Below, piece by piece: positions 5,444 to 12,876 of a stretch of DNA of 12,876 bases (positions are counted from its first letter, which is position 1; every line of letters starts with the position of its first letter). The notes below the pieces were generated by a model that saw only the letters and a list, made by a program, of their open reading frames with translations, searched no databases and had not been told where the DNA came from. The stretch comes from Terrirubrum sp051646285 (GTDB lineage: Bacteria > Pseudomonadota > Alphaproteobacteria > Rhizobiales > Beijerinckiaceae). Made by a program: the position numbers and the translations under genes. The stretch covers positions 1-12,876 of the forward strand of contig JBOFCU010000106.1 in NCBI GenBank assembly GCA_051646285.1. Direction: 5' to 3'.

Positions 5444-8389
5444 TCAGGCCGCGAGTGTGCCGGTCGCGCCGAGCAGGCGGCGCGCTTCAGCCGCGCTCAT
5501 CGGCTCGCCGAACAGATAACCCTGCGCATATTCGCAGCCGAGCTGATACAGCTCGATGGCATCACTTTCGGTTTCCGCACCTTCCGCAATAGCAGACATG
5601 CCAAGGTCATGCGCCATGGAAATCATCGTGCGCAACAGGACTGGCCGTGTGCCCTTGCGGTTTTCACGCACAAAAGACTGGTCGATTTTCAGCGTGTCGA
5701 ATGTAAAGCGCTCAAGATAGGACAGGGATGAATGGCCGGTGCCAAAATCATCGAGGGACAAGCCTGCGCCAAGCGCACGGATGCGTTCAAACATTTGCGC
5801 CGCATATTCCGGATTTTCCATCACCAGACTTTCGGTGAGTTCCAGCTTGAGCGAACCGGGAATAATGCGCGACCGTGTCAGGGCATTTTTGACATCCTGC
5901 AACAGGTCATGACGCAGCAATTGCCGGCTCGACACATTGACGCTGGCAAAAATCGGCGGATCAACATCCAGCGCCTGCTGCCAGACCGACAATTCACGCG
6001 CCGTTTTATCCAGCACATGCGCGCCCAGTTCGATAATCAGGCCAGTTTCTTCTGCAATTGACAGAAAATCCTTGGGGCTCAGGCGGCCAAGGCGCGGATG
6101 ATCCCAGCGCAGCAGCGCTTCAAATCCGGCAATGGTGCGGTCTTCGAGGCGCACGATGGGCTGGAACACCACAACAATTTCATTGCGCTCCAGCGCCCGG
6201 CGCAAATCCGTTTCGATCATCAGTCGCTCATCACGCGCCTGCCGCATGGCCGGGCGGAAAACCTGAATACGGTCTCCGCCCAATTTCTTCGCATTCATCT
6301 GTGCCAGCTCGGCATTGCGCAGCACATCTTCTTTGGTCGTGCCGGTTTGCGCATCAGCCAGTGTCAGGCCAATCGAGCATTTCATATAAATTTCGCGGTC
6401 ACCAAAAGTGAAAGGCGTCGCCAGCGTGCGGCGCACCGTATCGGCAAAGGCAGTAATCCGTTCAGGCTCACTTTCGGAGACCAGAATAATGGCAAATTCA
6501 TCGCCGCCAATCCGCCCAAGCGAATCCTGCGGACGCAGGATGCGCCGCAGACGCCGCGCCAGGGAGAGCAGAATGGAATCGCCCGCCGGCACGCCCAGAG
6601 ATTCATTGACCTGCTTGAAGCGATCCACATCAATCACGAGCACGGTGGGGCGCAGGGATTTATCCGCCCGCATCATGGCAAGGGCCGCATCCAGCCGGTC
6701 AAGAAACAGCGCGCGGTTCGGCAGGCCGGTGAGATTGTCATGCACCGCATCATGCAGCATCCGCTCCTCGGCGTTGCGCGCGTCAGTGACATCCGACAGC
6801 GTGCCGATCACGCGCGCCACATCGCCGTCGGCACCAAGCACCGGACGCGCCTTGAGGCGCAGCCAGTGATATTCCCCGTTCTGGGCGCGCATCCGGAAAT
6901 CATGCTGAATGGAGCCGCGCCGCTGCTCCAGCACAACATCCAGCAGCGCCGCATATTTATCGCGGTCGAAGGGATGCAGCATCGCCTGCCATTCCGAGGC
7001 CGTGCCTTCCAGCGTTGCGCGTTTCAGGCCAAGCCGCTGCTCAATTTCCGGATCAACATGAATCCGGTCGGACATGACATCCCAGTCAAACACGGCATCG
7101 CCCGAACCGCTGAGCGCCAGCGCCCGCCGCGCCGCATCCGGATTCAACGCTTCATTGCCGGTGGTGCCGCTGAATGCATATTGCAGCACCGTAAAGCCGA
7201 TCAGCATCACCACGAGCACCAGGCCGCCGATGAGCGCAGGCCCGACAACGTCATTGCTAAGACGGCCGCTGACGGTGAAGCCGGCCGCCGTCACCCACAA
7301 CAGCAGCAGACCCCAGGTCGGGATCAGCATCACCGCGCGGTCATAGCCGTGAGTGGATAGATACAAGATGAGAACAAGGCCGATCGCGGCAACAGCACCG
7401 ATGGAAACGCGCGCCACACCAGCGGCAAAGGCCGGGTTGAACAATGACAGCCCAATCAGCGCCCCCAGAAACAGCAGCCAGCCAATGGTCAGGTGGCTGT
7501 AGCGCACATGCCAGCGGTTGAGGTTGAGATAGGCAAACAGAAACACCAATAATGTCGCGGCCAGCACAGCCTCGGCAATGGCGCGGTAAACGCCCGATGC
7601 TTCCGGTGCGAGGCCAAAAATACGATTGAAAAAACCGAAGTCGATGCCGGCATACACCAGCACGGACCAGGCCAGCGCGGCGGCGGCGGGAAAAATAATC
7701 GCGCCCTTGACGACAAAGACAACGGTCAGGAACAGCGCCAGCAATGTGGCGATGCCAAGAACAATGCCGCGATAGAGCGTCAGCCCGTTCAGCTTTTCCT
7801 TGTAAAGATCCGTATCCCACAAATACAGCTGCGGCAGGTTGGCGTTGGCCAGTTCGGCCACGAATGTCACCGTCGCGCCCGGATCGAGTGTGATCAGAAA
7901 AATGTCCGCATCTTCAGATTCTTCACGCTCCGGCGAAAAGCCCTGGCTGGCCGTGATGGCGGTGATGCGCTTGGCACCAAGGTCCGGCGTGGTGATGCCG
8001 GAGCCAACCAGCCGGAAATGCGGCGCGACGAGATATTTCTCGATCTGCTCGTCGGTATTATTGGAGAGCGCGAAGGCAATCCATTGCGGCGTCGCGCCAT
8101 CATCGCGCGCTTTCACGGCAATGCGGCGCACAATCCCGTCCGCCCCCGGTGCCGTTGAAATCTGCACCGTCTCGCCGGTTGCCGTTGGCCGTTCAACCCG
8201 CGGCAGCAGATCGATCACCTGCGATCCGGCAGGCACGCGCACGGCCTCAAGCGCACGGGCAGGGTTGGTGCTGGCCAGCACGAGCAGCAGCCCGGCCAGC
8301 AACAGTCCGGCCACAGGGCGCAACAGGCCGCCACGGGCAAACAGCATGGCCATCAAACGCGGCTGCACAATGTTACGGTCTCTCGGCAC
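5444..8389 (-). CDS. Membrane sensor with PAS, GGDEF and EAL domains (cyclic-di-GMP turnover)
   Basis: A 981-residue inner-membrane signalling protein. In order: an N-terminal hydrophobic segment (about 15-45, signal or anchor), an extracytoplasmic beta-rich region (to about 200) and about seven membrane segments (about 203-403). This resembles the 7TMR-DISM sensor layout. A PAS/PAC unit (about 420-535), a diguanylate cyclase domain (about 545-710) and a phosphodiesterase domain (about 730-975) follow. The cyclase signature is intact, G628-G-D-E-F632, with an RxxD inhibitory I-site at 619-622. The EAL signature is also intact: E757-A-L, NVSSRQL, ELTES, D880-D881-FGTG, KIDQSFV, an EGAET variant of EGVET, and QGYLFGEP. 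Either activity, or both, is possible. The frame opens with GTG at 8389; an ATG at 8353 (codon 13) is an alternative, and neither has a good ribosome site. It follows the GNAT gene by 89 bp, so it may have its own promoter. Confidence 0.92.
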   Translation of the reverse strand: MPRDRNIVQPRLMAMLFARGGLLRPVAGLLLAGLLLVLASTNPARALEAVRVPAGSQVIDLLPRVERPTATGETVQISTAPGADGIVRRIAVKARDDGATPQWIAFALSNNTDEQIEKYLVAPHFRLVGSGITTPDLGAKRITAITASQGFSPEREESEDADIFLITLDPGATVTFVAELANANLPQLYLWDTDLYKEKLNGLTLYRGIVLGIATLLALFLTVVFVVKGAIIFPAAAALAWSVLVYAGIDFGFFNRIFGLAPEASGVYRAIAEAVLAATLLVFLFAYLNLNRWHVRYSHLTIGWLLFLGALIGLSLFNPAFAAGVARVSIGAVAAIGLVLILYLSTHGYDRAVMLIPTWGLLLLWVTAAGFTVSGRLSNDVVGPALIGGLVLVVMLIGFTVLQYAFSGTTGNEALNPDAARRALALSGSGDAVFDWDVMSDRIHVDPEIEQRLGLKRATLEGTASEWQAMLHPFDRDKYAALLDVVLEQRRGSIQHDFRMRAQNGEYHWLRLKARPVLGADGDVARVIGTLSDVTDARNAEERMLHDAVHDNLTGLPNRALFLDRLDAALAMMRADKSLRPTVLVIDVDRFKQVNESLGVPAGDSILLSLARRLRRILRPQDSLGRIGGDEFAIILVSESEPERITAFADTVRRTLATPFTFGDREIYMKCSIGLTLADAQTGTTKEDVLRNAELAQMNAKKLGGDRIQVFRPAMRQARDERLMIETDLRRALERNEIVVVFQPIVRLEDRTIAGFEALLRWDHPRLGRLSPKDFLSIAEETGLIIELGAHVLDKTARELSVWQQALDVDPPIFASVNVSSRQLLRHDLLQDVKNALTRSRIIPGSLKLELTESLVMENPEYAAQMFERIRALGAGLSLDDFGTGHSSLSYLERFTFDTLKIDQSFVRENRKGTRPVLLRTMISMAHDLGMSAIAEGAETESDAIELYQLGCEYAQGYLFGEPMSAAEARRLLGATGTLAA

Positions 8390-8478
8390 GATGAAAGAAG
8401 ATTCTGGTAACGGGCTGGATCAATGGGGGCAATCCCACAGGCCGGACAGACAAGCAATGGCAAGGCGGCAAAACCATG

Positions 8479-9093
8479 TCACGCCTGCCCATGGGATGGG
8501 ATGATCTCCCGCATAATCTCGCGGGCGAGCGCGGCAAACAGCAGATGATCATGCCAGCGGCCAGCAATTTGCAGATACTCACGGGCATACCCTTCCTGCC
8601 GGAAGCCGGTTTTTTGCAGCAGCGCGATGGAAGCGCCATTGGTGGGCAGACACGCAGCTTCCAGCCGCCGCAGCCCGAGCGGGCCAAAGGCGTAGCGCTG
8701 CAAAACATCAACCGCATCGCTCATCAGCCCCTGCCGGGCGAAATTCTGTCCAATCCAGTAGCCGACAGTGCCGGTCAGCGCTGACCCCCGCCGCACCTGA
8801 CTGAGTGTAATGCCGCCAGCAAGCCGATGGGATTGGCTGTGGAAAACCAGAAAGCGGCAGGCTGTGCCCGCCCGCATTTCAACCTCGGCCAGCCGCACGC
8901 GGCGGCGAAAGGCCACTTTGGTCAGGTCGTCAGCAGGCCACAGCGGCTCCCATGGCTCCAGAAAGGCCCGGCTGGCGCGGCGCAGGTCTGCCCAATTGTC
9001 GAAATCCGACAGGCGCGGCGCACGCAACGTCACCATTTGCCCGGAGAGAACCGGCAGATCATCCTTTTTCAGGGCGAGCCGGAGCAGACCCAT
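8479..9093 (-). CDS. GNAT N-acetyltransferase, RimJ/RimL-like
   Basis: A 204-residue GNAT-fold acetyltransferase of the RimJ/RimL type, the group that includes enzymes acetylating N-termini of ribosomal proteins; the real substrate cannot be read from sequence. The family pattern runs VTLRAPRLSDFDNWADLR (from about residue 21), SRAFLEPWEP, then GYWIG and the acetyl-CoA pyrophosphate loop Q116-N-F-A-R-Q-G122. NGASIALLQKTGFRQEG, the usual C-terminal strand and helix, follows. The ATG at 9093 lies 6 bp after the M16 stop with no clear Shine-Dalgarno sequence, which suggests translational coupling. Met20 is a possible later start, but the residues before it (LVLSG-type opening) look like part of the family. 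A close link to thrC and the M16 peptidase is common in alphaproteobacteria. Confidence 0.88.
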   Translation of the reverse strand: MGLLRLALKKDDLPVLSGQMVTLRAPRLSDFDNWADLRRASRAFLEPWEPLWPADDLTKVAFRRRVRLAEVEMRAGTACRFLVFHSQSHRLAGGITLSQVRRGSALTGTVGYWIGQNFARQGLMSDAVDVLQRYAFGPLGLRRLEAACLPTNGASIALLQKTGFRQEGYAREYLQIAGRWHDHLLFAALAREIMREIIPSHGQA

Positions 9094-9099
9094 GGGCTG

Positions 9100-10389
9100 C
9101 TACGCCGTTTCGGGCATCGGTGCGCCGGCCCAGGCCGCGATGCGGCCGACATGCGGCACGTTTTTCACCGGCCCCATGACCGTGAGGGTTGGCGGCCCGT
9201 TCAACACAGCGCGGCCTGCAATCTTCACAGCATCAATGGTCAGCGCATCTATCCGCCGGAGAATTTCATCGGGCGGCACAAGGCGGCCATAGCTCAGCCA
9301 TTGCCGTGCCAGTTGCTCGGCGCGCTGGCCCGCCGATTCGTAGGCCGTCATCAGTGAAACCTTCATCTGCGCTTTCGCGCCAGCCAGTTCTTCCGCCGTA
9401 ATATCCTCAGTGGCGCGCTGCAATTCATCGAGCGAGACATGGATCAAATCTTCTGCATCATGCTCGGCCGTGCCGGCGCTGATGCCGAACACACCGCAAT
9501 CTTCAAAGGCCCAATGCATCGCATCAATGGAATAGGCCAGGCCGCGCTTTTCCCGCACCTCCTGAAACAGGCGCGATGACATGCCGCCGCCCAGAATGCT
9601 CGAAAAGGCATGAATGGCATATTGTGAATCATCATGAATTGAACGGCCCGGAAAACCGATAACAAGATGCACCTGCTCCAGCTTTCGGTTCAGGCGTGTT
9701 TCGCCGCCCTTGTAAATTCCCGCATCATTGGCCACAGGCTTGCCGCCCGGCAGCCCCTTGAACAAGGAAGCCGACATATCTACCAGTTTCGCATGGTTCA
9801 CATCCCCCACAGCCGACACGACCATGGCCGGCGTGCGGTATTCCCGCGCCAGATAATCCTGAATGGCCTGCCGGTTGAAATTCTGCACGGATTTCTTGGT
9901 GCCGAGAATTTGCCGCCCCAACGGCTGATTGGGAAAGGCCCGCTCCAGAAAAAGATCATAGATCAACTCTTCCGGATCGTCCTCACACGCGCCGATTTCC
10001 TGCAACACCACGGATTTCTCGCGCTTGATTTCATTCTCATCAAAGACCGAATTGGTGAGAATATCGGCAAAAATATCCATCGCGACCGGCAAATCTTCGC
10101 CCATCAGCCGCACGTGATAATTGGTGTTTTCCACCGTGGTCGAGGCGTTGAGGTCGCCGCCAACATTTTCGATTTCTTCAACGATGCGGTGCGCGCTGCG
10201 TGTGGCCGTGCCCTTGAAAGCCATATGCTCCAGAAAATGCGCGAGGCCATGCTCATCCGGCATTTCATTGCGCGTGCCGGCCTGCACCCACACCCCGGCA
10301 CTCACAGTGCGAAAACCCGGCATCTCCTGCGTGACAACGGTCAGCCCGTTGGGCAGGTGCGTCATTTGCGGCGCTGGCGCGTCTTTCAT
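9100..10389 (-). CDS. M16 family zinc metallopeptidase (mitochondrial processing peptidase-like)
   Basis: A 429-residue single-unit M16B-type peptidase related to the beta subunit of mitochondrial processing peptidase. The inverted zinc motif H51-F-L-E54-H55 is present, and E131 comes after 75 intervening residues, as in the HxxEH(x)74-76E pattern, so the site looks active. The glycine-rich stretch characteristic of the C-terminal half is seen as SSILGGGMSSRLFQEVREKR. No signal peptide is visible, so it is probably cytoplasmic; the natural substrate is unknown. The ATG overlaps the thrC stop as ATGA (10386-10389), and AAAGG lies 6 nt upstream inside thrC. The GNAT gene follows after 6 bp. Tight coupling to thrC is a recurring alphaproteobacterial arrangement. 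Confidence 0.93.
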   Translation of the reverse strand: MKDAPAPQMTHLPNGLTVVTQEMPGFRTVSAGVWVQAGTRNEMPDEHGLAHFLEHMAFKGTATRSAHRIVEEIENVGGDLNASTTVENTNYHVRLMGEDLPVAMDIFADILTNSVFDENEIKREKSVVLQEIGACEDDPEELIYDLFLERAFPNQPLGRQILGTKKSVQNFNRQAIQDYLAREYRTPAMVVSAVGDVNHAKLVDMSASLFKGLPGGKPVANDAGIYKGGETRLNRKLEQVHLVIGFPGRSIHDDSQYAIHAFSSILGGGMSSRLFQEVREKRGLAYSIDAMHWAFEDCGVFGISAGTAEHDAEDLIHVSLDELQRATEDITAEELAGAKAQMKVSLMTAYESAGQRAEQLARQWLSYGRLVPPDEILRRIDALTIDAVKIAGRAVLNGPPTLTVMGPVKNVPHVGRIAAWAGAPMPETA

Positions 10390-11798
10390 TCCTGGCCTTT
10401 CGCCGCGCGGGCGCGGTCACGCACAAAGCGCTCCACCGCACTCTGGTCATTGGCGACAATAGAGAAATTTTCCTTGCGCGCCATCAGGTCGCCCAGATGC
10501 GGCGGCAGGGCAGGGCGCACGCCGCACGCCTGTTCCACCGCATCAGGGAATTTGGCCGGATGGGCGGTGGCCAGCGCAATTTGCGGCACGGACGGATTCT
10601 TTTTCAGCGCAGCCCGCGCGGCTGCCGTGCCGATCGCGGTGTGCGGATCCAGCAGATAGCCCGTGTCACGCAACGTTGTGCGCATTTCTGCCGCCACGGC
10701 AGCCTCGCTGATGGCCGCCCCATCAAATTCACTGCGGATGCGTTGCAGCGGCTTGTCGTCAATGGTGAAGGATTTGGATTGCGCGAGATTGCCCATCAGC
10801 CGGCGGATCGCCGCGCCATCCCTGTCATAGGCATCAAACAGCAGCCGCTCAAAATTCGAGGAGACCTGAATATCCATGGAGGGGGAGGTGGTGGGGTGCA
10901 CGCCCAGCACGTCATAGGTGCCGCTGGCGAGCGTGCGCGCCAGAATATCATTGCTGTTGGTGGCCACCAGCAGCCGCTCCACAGGCAGGCCCATTTTTTT
11001 CGCCACGAAACCCGCGAGAATATCGCCGAAATTTCCGGTTGGCACGGCAAAGGAGACTTTGCGGTGCGGCCCGCCCAGCGCCACGGCAGAGGTGAAATAA
11101 TACACCACCTGCGCGGCAATGCGCGCCCAGTTAATGGAGTTGACGCCAGACAGATGCAGGCCGTCACGAAACACGTGATTGTTGAACATGCCCTTCACGA
11201 TGGCCTGGCAATCATCAAACGTGCCTTCCAGCGCAATGGCATGCACATTCGGTGCATTCACGCTCGTCATCTGCTTGCGCTGCACGTCAGACACGCGTCC
11301 ATGCGGAAACAGGATGAATATATCGACCTGATCCAGCCCCTTGAACGCTTCAATCGCCGCGCCGCCTGTATCACCGGAGGTCGCACCGACAATCGTGGCG
11401 CGCTGGCCCCGCTGCTTCAGCACATAATCCATTTCGCGGCCCAGAAGCTGCATCGCCACATCCTTGAAGGCGAGCGTCGGGCCATGAAACAATTCCAGCA
11501 CGAATAAATTATCGGTGAGCTGCACCAGCGGCGTCACTGCCGGGTGGCGGAACGCCGCATAGGCCTCGCGGATCATCGCGGAAAAATCAGTGGCTGGAAT
11601 TTCCCCATCCACCAGCGCACCCAGCACGGTTTGCGCCACAGCCGTATAGGGCTGGCCGGCAAATTGCGCGATGGCTGCGCGGTCAAAAGCGGGAAGGCGC
11701 TCTGGCACATACAGCCCGCCATCACGGGCAAGGCCGGCCAGAAGCGCGTCGGTGAAGCCGATGGCGGGCGCTTCGCCACGGGTGGAAATGTGCAGCAC
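10386..11798 (-). CDS. thrC: Threonine synthase
   Basis: A 470-residue PLP-dependent enzyme that converts O-phosphohomoserine to threonine, the last step of threonine synthesis. The family opening is present (ISTRGEAPAIGF, then LARDGGLYVPE). The PLP lysine is K112 in GPTLAFKDVAMQLL, with SGDTGGAAIEAF (cofactor phosphate side) and VPTGNFGDILAGF further on. Length fits the longer threonine synthases. The start is GTG at 11798: it gives the expected short leader before STRG, and a good AGGAA lies 7 nt upstream. It comes 63 bp after the small cysteine-rich gene and overlaps the M16 gene by 4 bp. I see no leader peptide or attenuator before it. Confidence 0.97.
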   Translation of the reverse strand: MLHISTRGEAPAIGFTDALLAGLARDGGLYVPERLPAFDRAAIAQFAGQPYTAVAQTVLGALVDGEIPATDFSAMIREAYAAFRHPAVTPLVQLTDNLFVLELFHGPTLAFKDVAMQLLGREMDYVLKQRGQRATIVGATSGDTGGAAIEAFKGLDQVDIFILFPHGRVSDVQRKQMTSVNAPNVHAIALEGTFDDCQAIVKGMFNNHVFRDGLHLSGVNSINWARIAAQVVYYFTSAVALGGPHRKVSFAVPTGNFGDILAGFVAKKMGLPVERLLVATNSNDILARTLASGTYDVLGVHPTTSPSMDIQVSSNFERLLFDAYDRDGAAIRRLMGNLAQSKSFTIDDKPLQRIRSEFDGAAISEAAVAAEMRTTLRDTGYLLDPHTAIGTAAARAALKKNPSVPQIALATAHPAKFPDAVEQACGVRPALPPHLGDLMARKENFSIVANDQSAVERFVRDRARAAKGQE

Positions 11799-11805
11799 GT
11801 CAAAA

Positions 11806-11810
11806 TTCCT
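11806..11810 (-). promoter_or_regulatory. Ribosome binding site deciding the thrC GTG start
   Basis: AGGAA on the minus strand (11810 to 11806) sits 7 nt before the GTG at 11798-11796. This is the best-placed Shine-Dalgarno sequence in the window and supports a GTG rather than an internal ATG start for thrC. Confidence 0.7.
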
Positions 11811-11861
11811 GTTGAGGGTTCTGATTACCGGTCAGGCTGGAAAGAGACAAGGTTGCAGCCG

Positions 11862-12134
11862 CTATGTGAAGCCACACACCGGCACGCACAGCATGATGCA
11901 GGGCGCTGTCTTGTCGGGGTTGTGGCGGCAGGCGGAGGCGCAGGCGTTGAAGCGCCCGCCGCGCTGGCTGCACCAGCGTTGTGAAACCGGCGCGCATTCC
12001 CTGTGAGCGGCACTCCATTGCCCGCCAGCGCTGCGGCAGGACACGGGCAAGGTTGCGCGCCGCGCTTCCGCCGCCTGCACCAGCACGGGCAGACAGGCGA
12101 GGGCGAACAGCAAGGCACGCAAGCCCGTGCGCAT
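11862..12134 (-). CDS. Small exported cysteine-rich protein of unknown function
   Basis: A 90-residue protein. Residues 1-22 form a signal peptide: MRTGLR, a hydrophobic core, and a likely signal peptidase I site at VQA-AEA. The mature part has eight cysteines (33, 47, 55, 65, 69, 79, 83, 87), enough for four disulfides, and ends in a compact CxxxCVPVCGF motif. CxxxGGQW (33-40) and CxxxGGRF (55-62) look like two copies of one small unit. I recognise the general look of a widespread but uncharacterised alphaproteobacterial family, and no function is claimed. The ATG at 12134 lies 4 nt after the hisS stop, with AAGG 9 nt upstream inside the last hisS codons, so it is very likely co-transcribed with hisS. 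A TTG one codon earlier is less likely. Cys14 lies inside the hydrophobic core without a good lipobox. Confidence 0.75.
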   Translation of the reverse strand: MRTGLRALLFALACLPVLVQAAEARRATLPVSCRSAGGQWSAAHRECAPVSQRWCSQRGGRFNACASACRHNPDKTAPCIMLCVPVCGFT

Positions 12135-12138
12135 CAAT

Positions 12139-12876
12139 TTATGCCTTGTGCGCGGCGAGGATGTCCTTCACCCGCTCCACCAATTCTGATTCCGGGCAGG
12201 AAAATTGTGCGGCGCGCATCGAGCGGTATTCCTCGTTCGTTTTGGCGGCGCTGGCTTGGCGTCCGCCCTCGATCAGATCCTTGATCGTGACTTCGCCTTT
12301 GGCGCGCTCGTCCGATCCCTGAATGATCACGCAAGGCGAATTGCGCCGGTCCGCATATTTCATCTGCGCCTTCATGCCGGACTCGCCGAGATACATTTCC
12401 GCGCGGATATTGGCGTTGCGCAGTTCCGTGACCATTTTCTGGTAGGCGCCGATTTCCGATTTATCCATCACGAGCACGACAACCGGACCCATCGCATCCG
12501 CATTGGCGACAATGGGGGAATTGATCGCTTTCAAGGCAGCCGCAAGGCGTGACACGCCGATGGAAAATCCGGTGGCCGGCACAGGCTCGGGCCGGAAGCG
12601 CGACACCAGCCCGTCATACCGCCCGCCACCGCCGACGGAGCCGAAGCGCACGGGTTTACCATCTTCGCCTTTGACCTCGAAGGTGAGTTCGCACTCGAAC
12701 ACCGGGCCGGTGTAATATTCAAGGCCGCGCACGACGGAGGGGTCGATGATAATTCTTACATCTGGATTGGAACCAGTAGCACCATAACCAGATGCGTCGA
12801 CTATTTCGGCGATTGCTCTTAATTCTGCACAACCCTCTGCCACTAATGTATTATCTGCAACCGATTTTAATAATTT
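12139..12876 (-). CDS. hisS: Histidyl-tRNA synthetase, C-terminal part (runs off the right edge)
   Basis: The last 245 residues of a class II aminoacyl-tRNA synthetase that charges tRNA-His. Visible parts are the substrate-binding segment GLEYYTGPVFE, the glycine-rich GGGGRYDGLVSRF, motif 3 (ATGFSIGVSRLAAAL), and then the HGTP anticodon-binding domain from PVVVLVMDK to the end. The 5' part, with motifs 1 and 2, lies outside the window. The frame is unbroken to the edge; the GTG near 12843 is an internal valine codon, not a start. The outermost 126 bp (12751-12876) differ strongly in base composition and codon use from the rest (TTA, AGA, ATA codons), as described separately. The small cysteine-rich gene follows after 4 bp. 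Confidence 0.95.
   Translation of the reverse strand, partial: KLLKSVADNTLVAEGCAELRAIAEIVDASGYGATGSNPDVRIIIDPSVVRGLEYYTGPVFECELTFEVKGEDGKPVRFGSVGGGGRYDGLVSRFRPEPVPATGFSIGVSRLAAALKAINSPIVANADAMGPVVVLVMDKSEIGAYQKMVTELRNANIRAEMYLGESGMKAQMKYADRRNSPCVIIQGSDERAKGEVTIKDLIEGGRQASAAKTNEEYRSMRAAQFSCPESELVERVKDILAAHKA
12751..12876. other. Low-GC segment inside hisS at the window edge
   Basis: A hand count gives 50 G or C of 126 bases (about 40%), against 43 of 60 (about 72%) in 12601-12660 of the same gene. On the coding strand the segment uses TTA for leucine three times, AGA for arginine twice and ATA once, codons that are rare elsewhere in these genes. The hisS frame continues through it without a break. 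The change is abrupt, near 12750. Confidence 0.8.

Noticed and set aside
5415..5450. Possible terminator after the EAL gene (GGCC arms, then TTTTT on the minus strand)
   Set aside because: Only a 4-bp stem can be drawn, with a loop of over 15 nt, and it lies between closely spaced co-directional genes. This is not enough to call a terminator.
6098..7360. A 420-residue plus-strand frame antisense to the PAS-GGDEF-EAL gene
   Set aside because: The minus strand encodes clear PAS, GGDEF and EAL motifs here. The antisense product is His-, Gln- and Arg-rich with no domain, typical of antisense frames in GC-rich genes.
9667..11507. Plus-strand frames of 330 and 336 residues antisense to the M16 and thrC genes
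   Set aside because: They lie opposite firmly identified genes, show no family motif and lack supporting ribosome sites.
11822..11850. Promoter-like TTGTCT, 17-bp spacer, TAATCA before thrC
   Set aside because: The spacing is ideal, but the -10 box matches consensus at only two or three positions. It was left out as unsupported, although an internal thrC promoter in this 63-bp gap is conceivable.
11840..11861. GGCTG/CAGCC hairpin just after the small cysteine-rich gene
   Set aside because: A 5-bp stem with a 16-nt loop and no T-run; not a credible intrinsic terminator or attenuator.
12080..12134. Lipoprotein signal (Cys14) in the small cysteine-rich protein
   Set aside because: The residues before Cys14 are A-L-A, not the usual lipobox, and the hydrophobic core continues past it to a good signal peptidase I site.

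Overview
The window looks like ordinary chromosome from a GC-rich alphaproteobacterium, possibly close to the Hyphomicrobiales (Rhizobiales). The grounds are codon use, a 23S pseudouridine synthase with very long basic tails, a MutL carrying the endonuclease motif, and the order threonine synthase, M16 processing-type peptidase, RimJ-like acetyltransferase. This placement is inferred from protein content and synteny, not from a search. I see no phage, insertion sequence, CRISPR array, tRNA or rRNA.

Layout. The left edge (1-64, minus) holds the first codons of a probable glycosyltransferase. tadA (152-622, minus) follows and diverges across 41 bp from a plus-strand pair, rluB-like (664-3024) and rsmD (3032-3586). 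This makes a small RNA-modification cluster: tRNA wobble deamination, 23S pseudouridylation and 16S methylation. rsmD meets mutL tail to tail with no spacer. Everything from 3587 to 12876 is on the minus strand. In transcription order it reads hisS (3' part), a small secreted cysteine-rich protein, thrC, M16 peptidase, GNAT acetyltransferase, a membrane PAS-GGDEF-EAL protein, and mutL. Close spacing (4 bp, 63 bp, a 4-bp ATGA overlap, 6 bp, 89 bp, 42 bp) suggests one or two polycistronic units. thrC-M16-GNAT is the tightest block.

The genes are mostly housekeeping: translation (hisS, tadA, rluB, rsmD), threonine synthesis (thrC), proteolysis (M16) and mismatch repair (mutL). One large cyclic-di-GMP signalling protein sits among them. 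No non-coding stretch exceeds about 90 bp.

The most interesting points are: (a) a 90-residue exported protein with eight mature cysteines and a repeated CxxxGG(Q/R)(W/F) motif, placed 4 bp after hisS; (b) repeat-built basic tails making up more than half of the RluB-like protein; (c) an abrupt fall in GC and change in codon use inside hisS at the right edge, pointing to recombination or an assembly chimera; and (d) a cyclic-di-GMP protein that keeps its GGDEF, I-site and EAL signatures. I found no convincing new multi-gene system.
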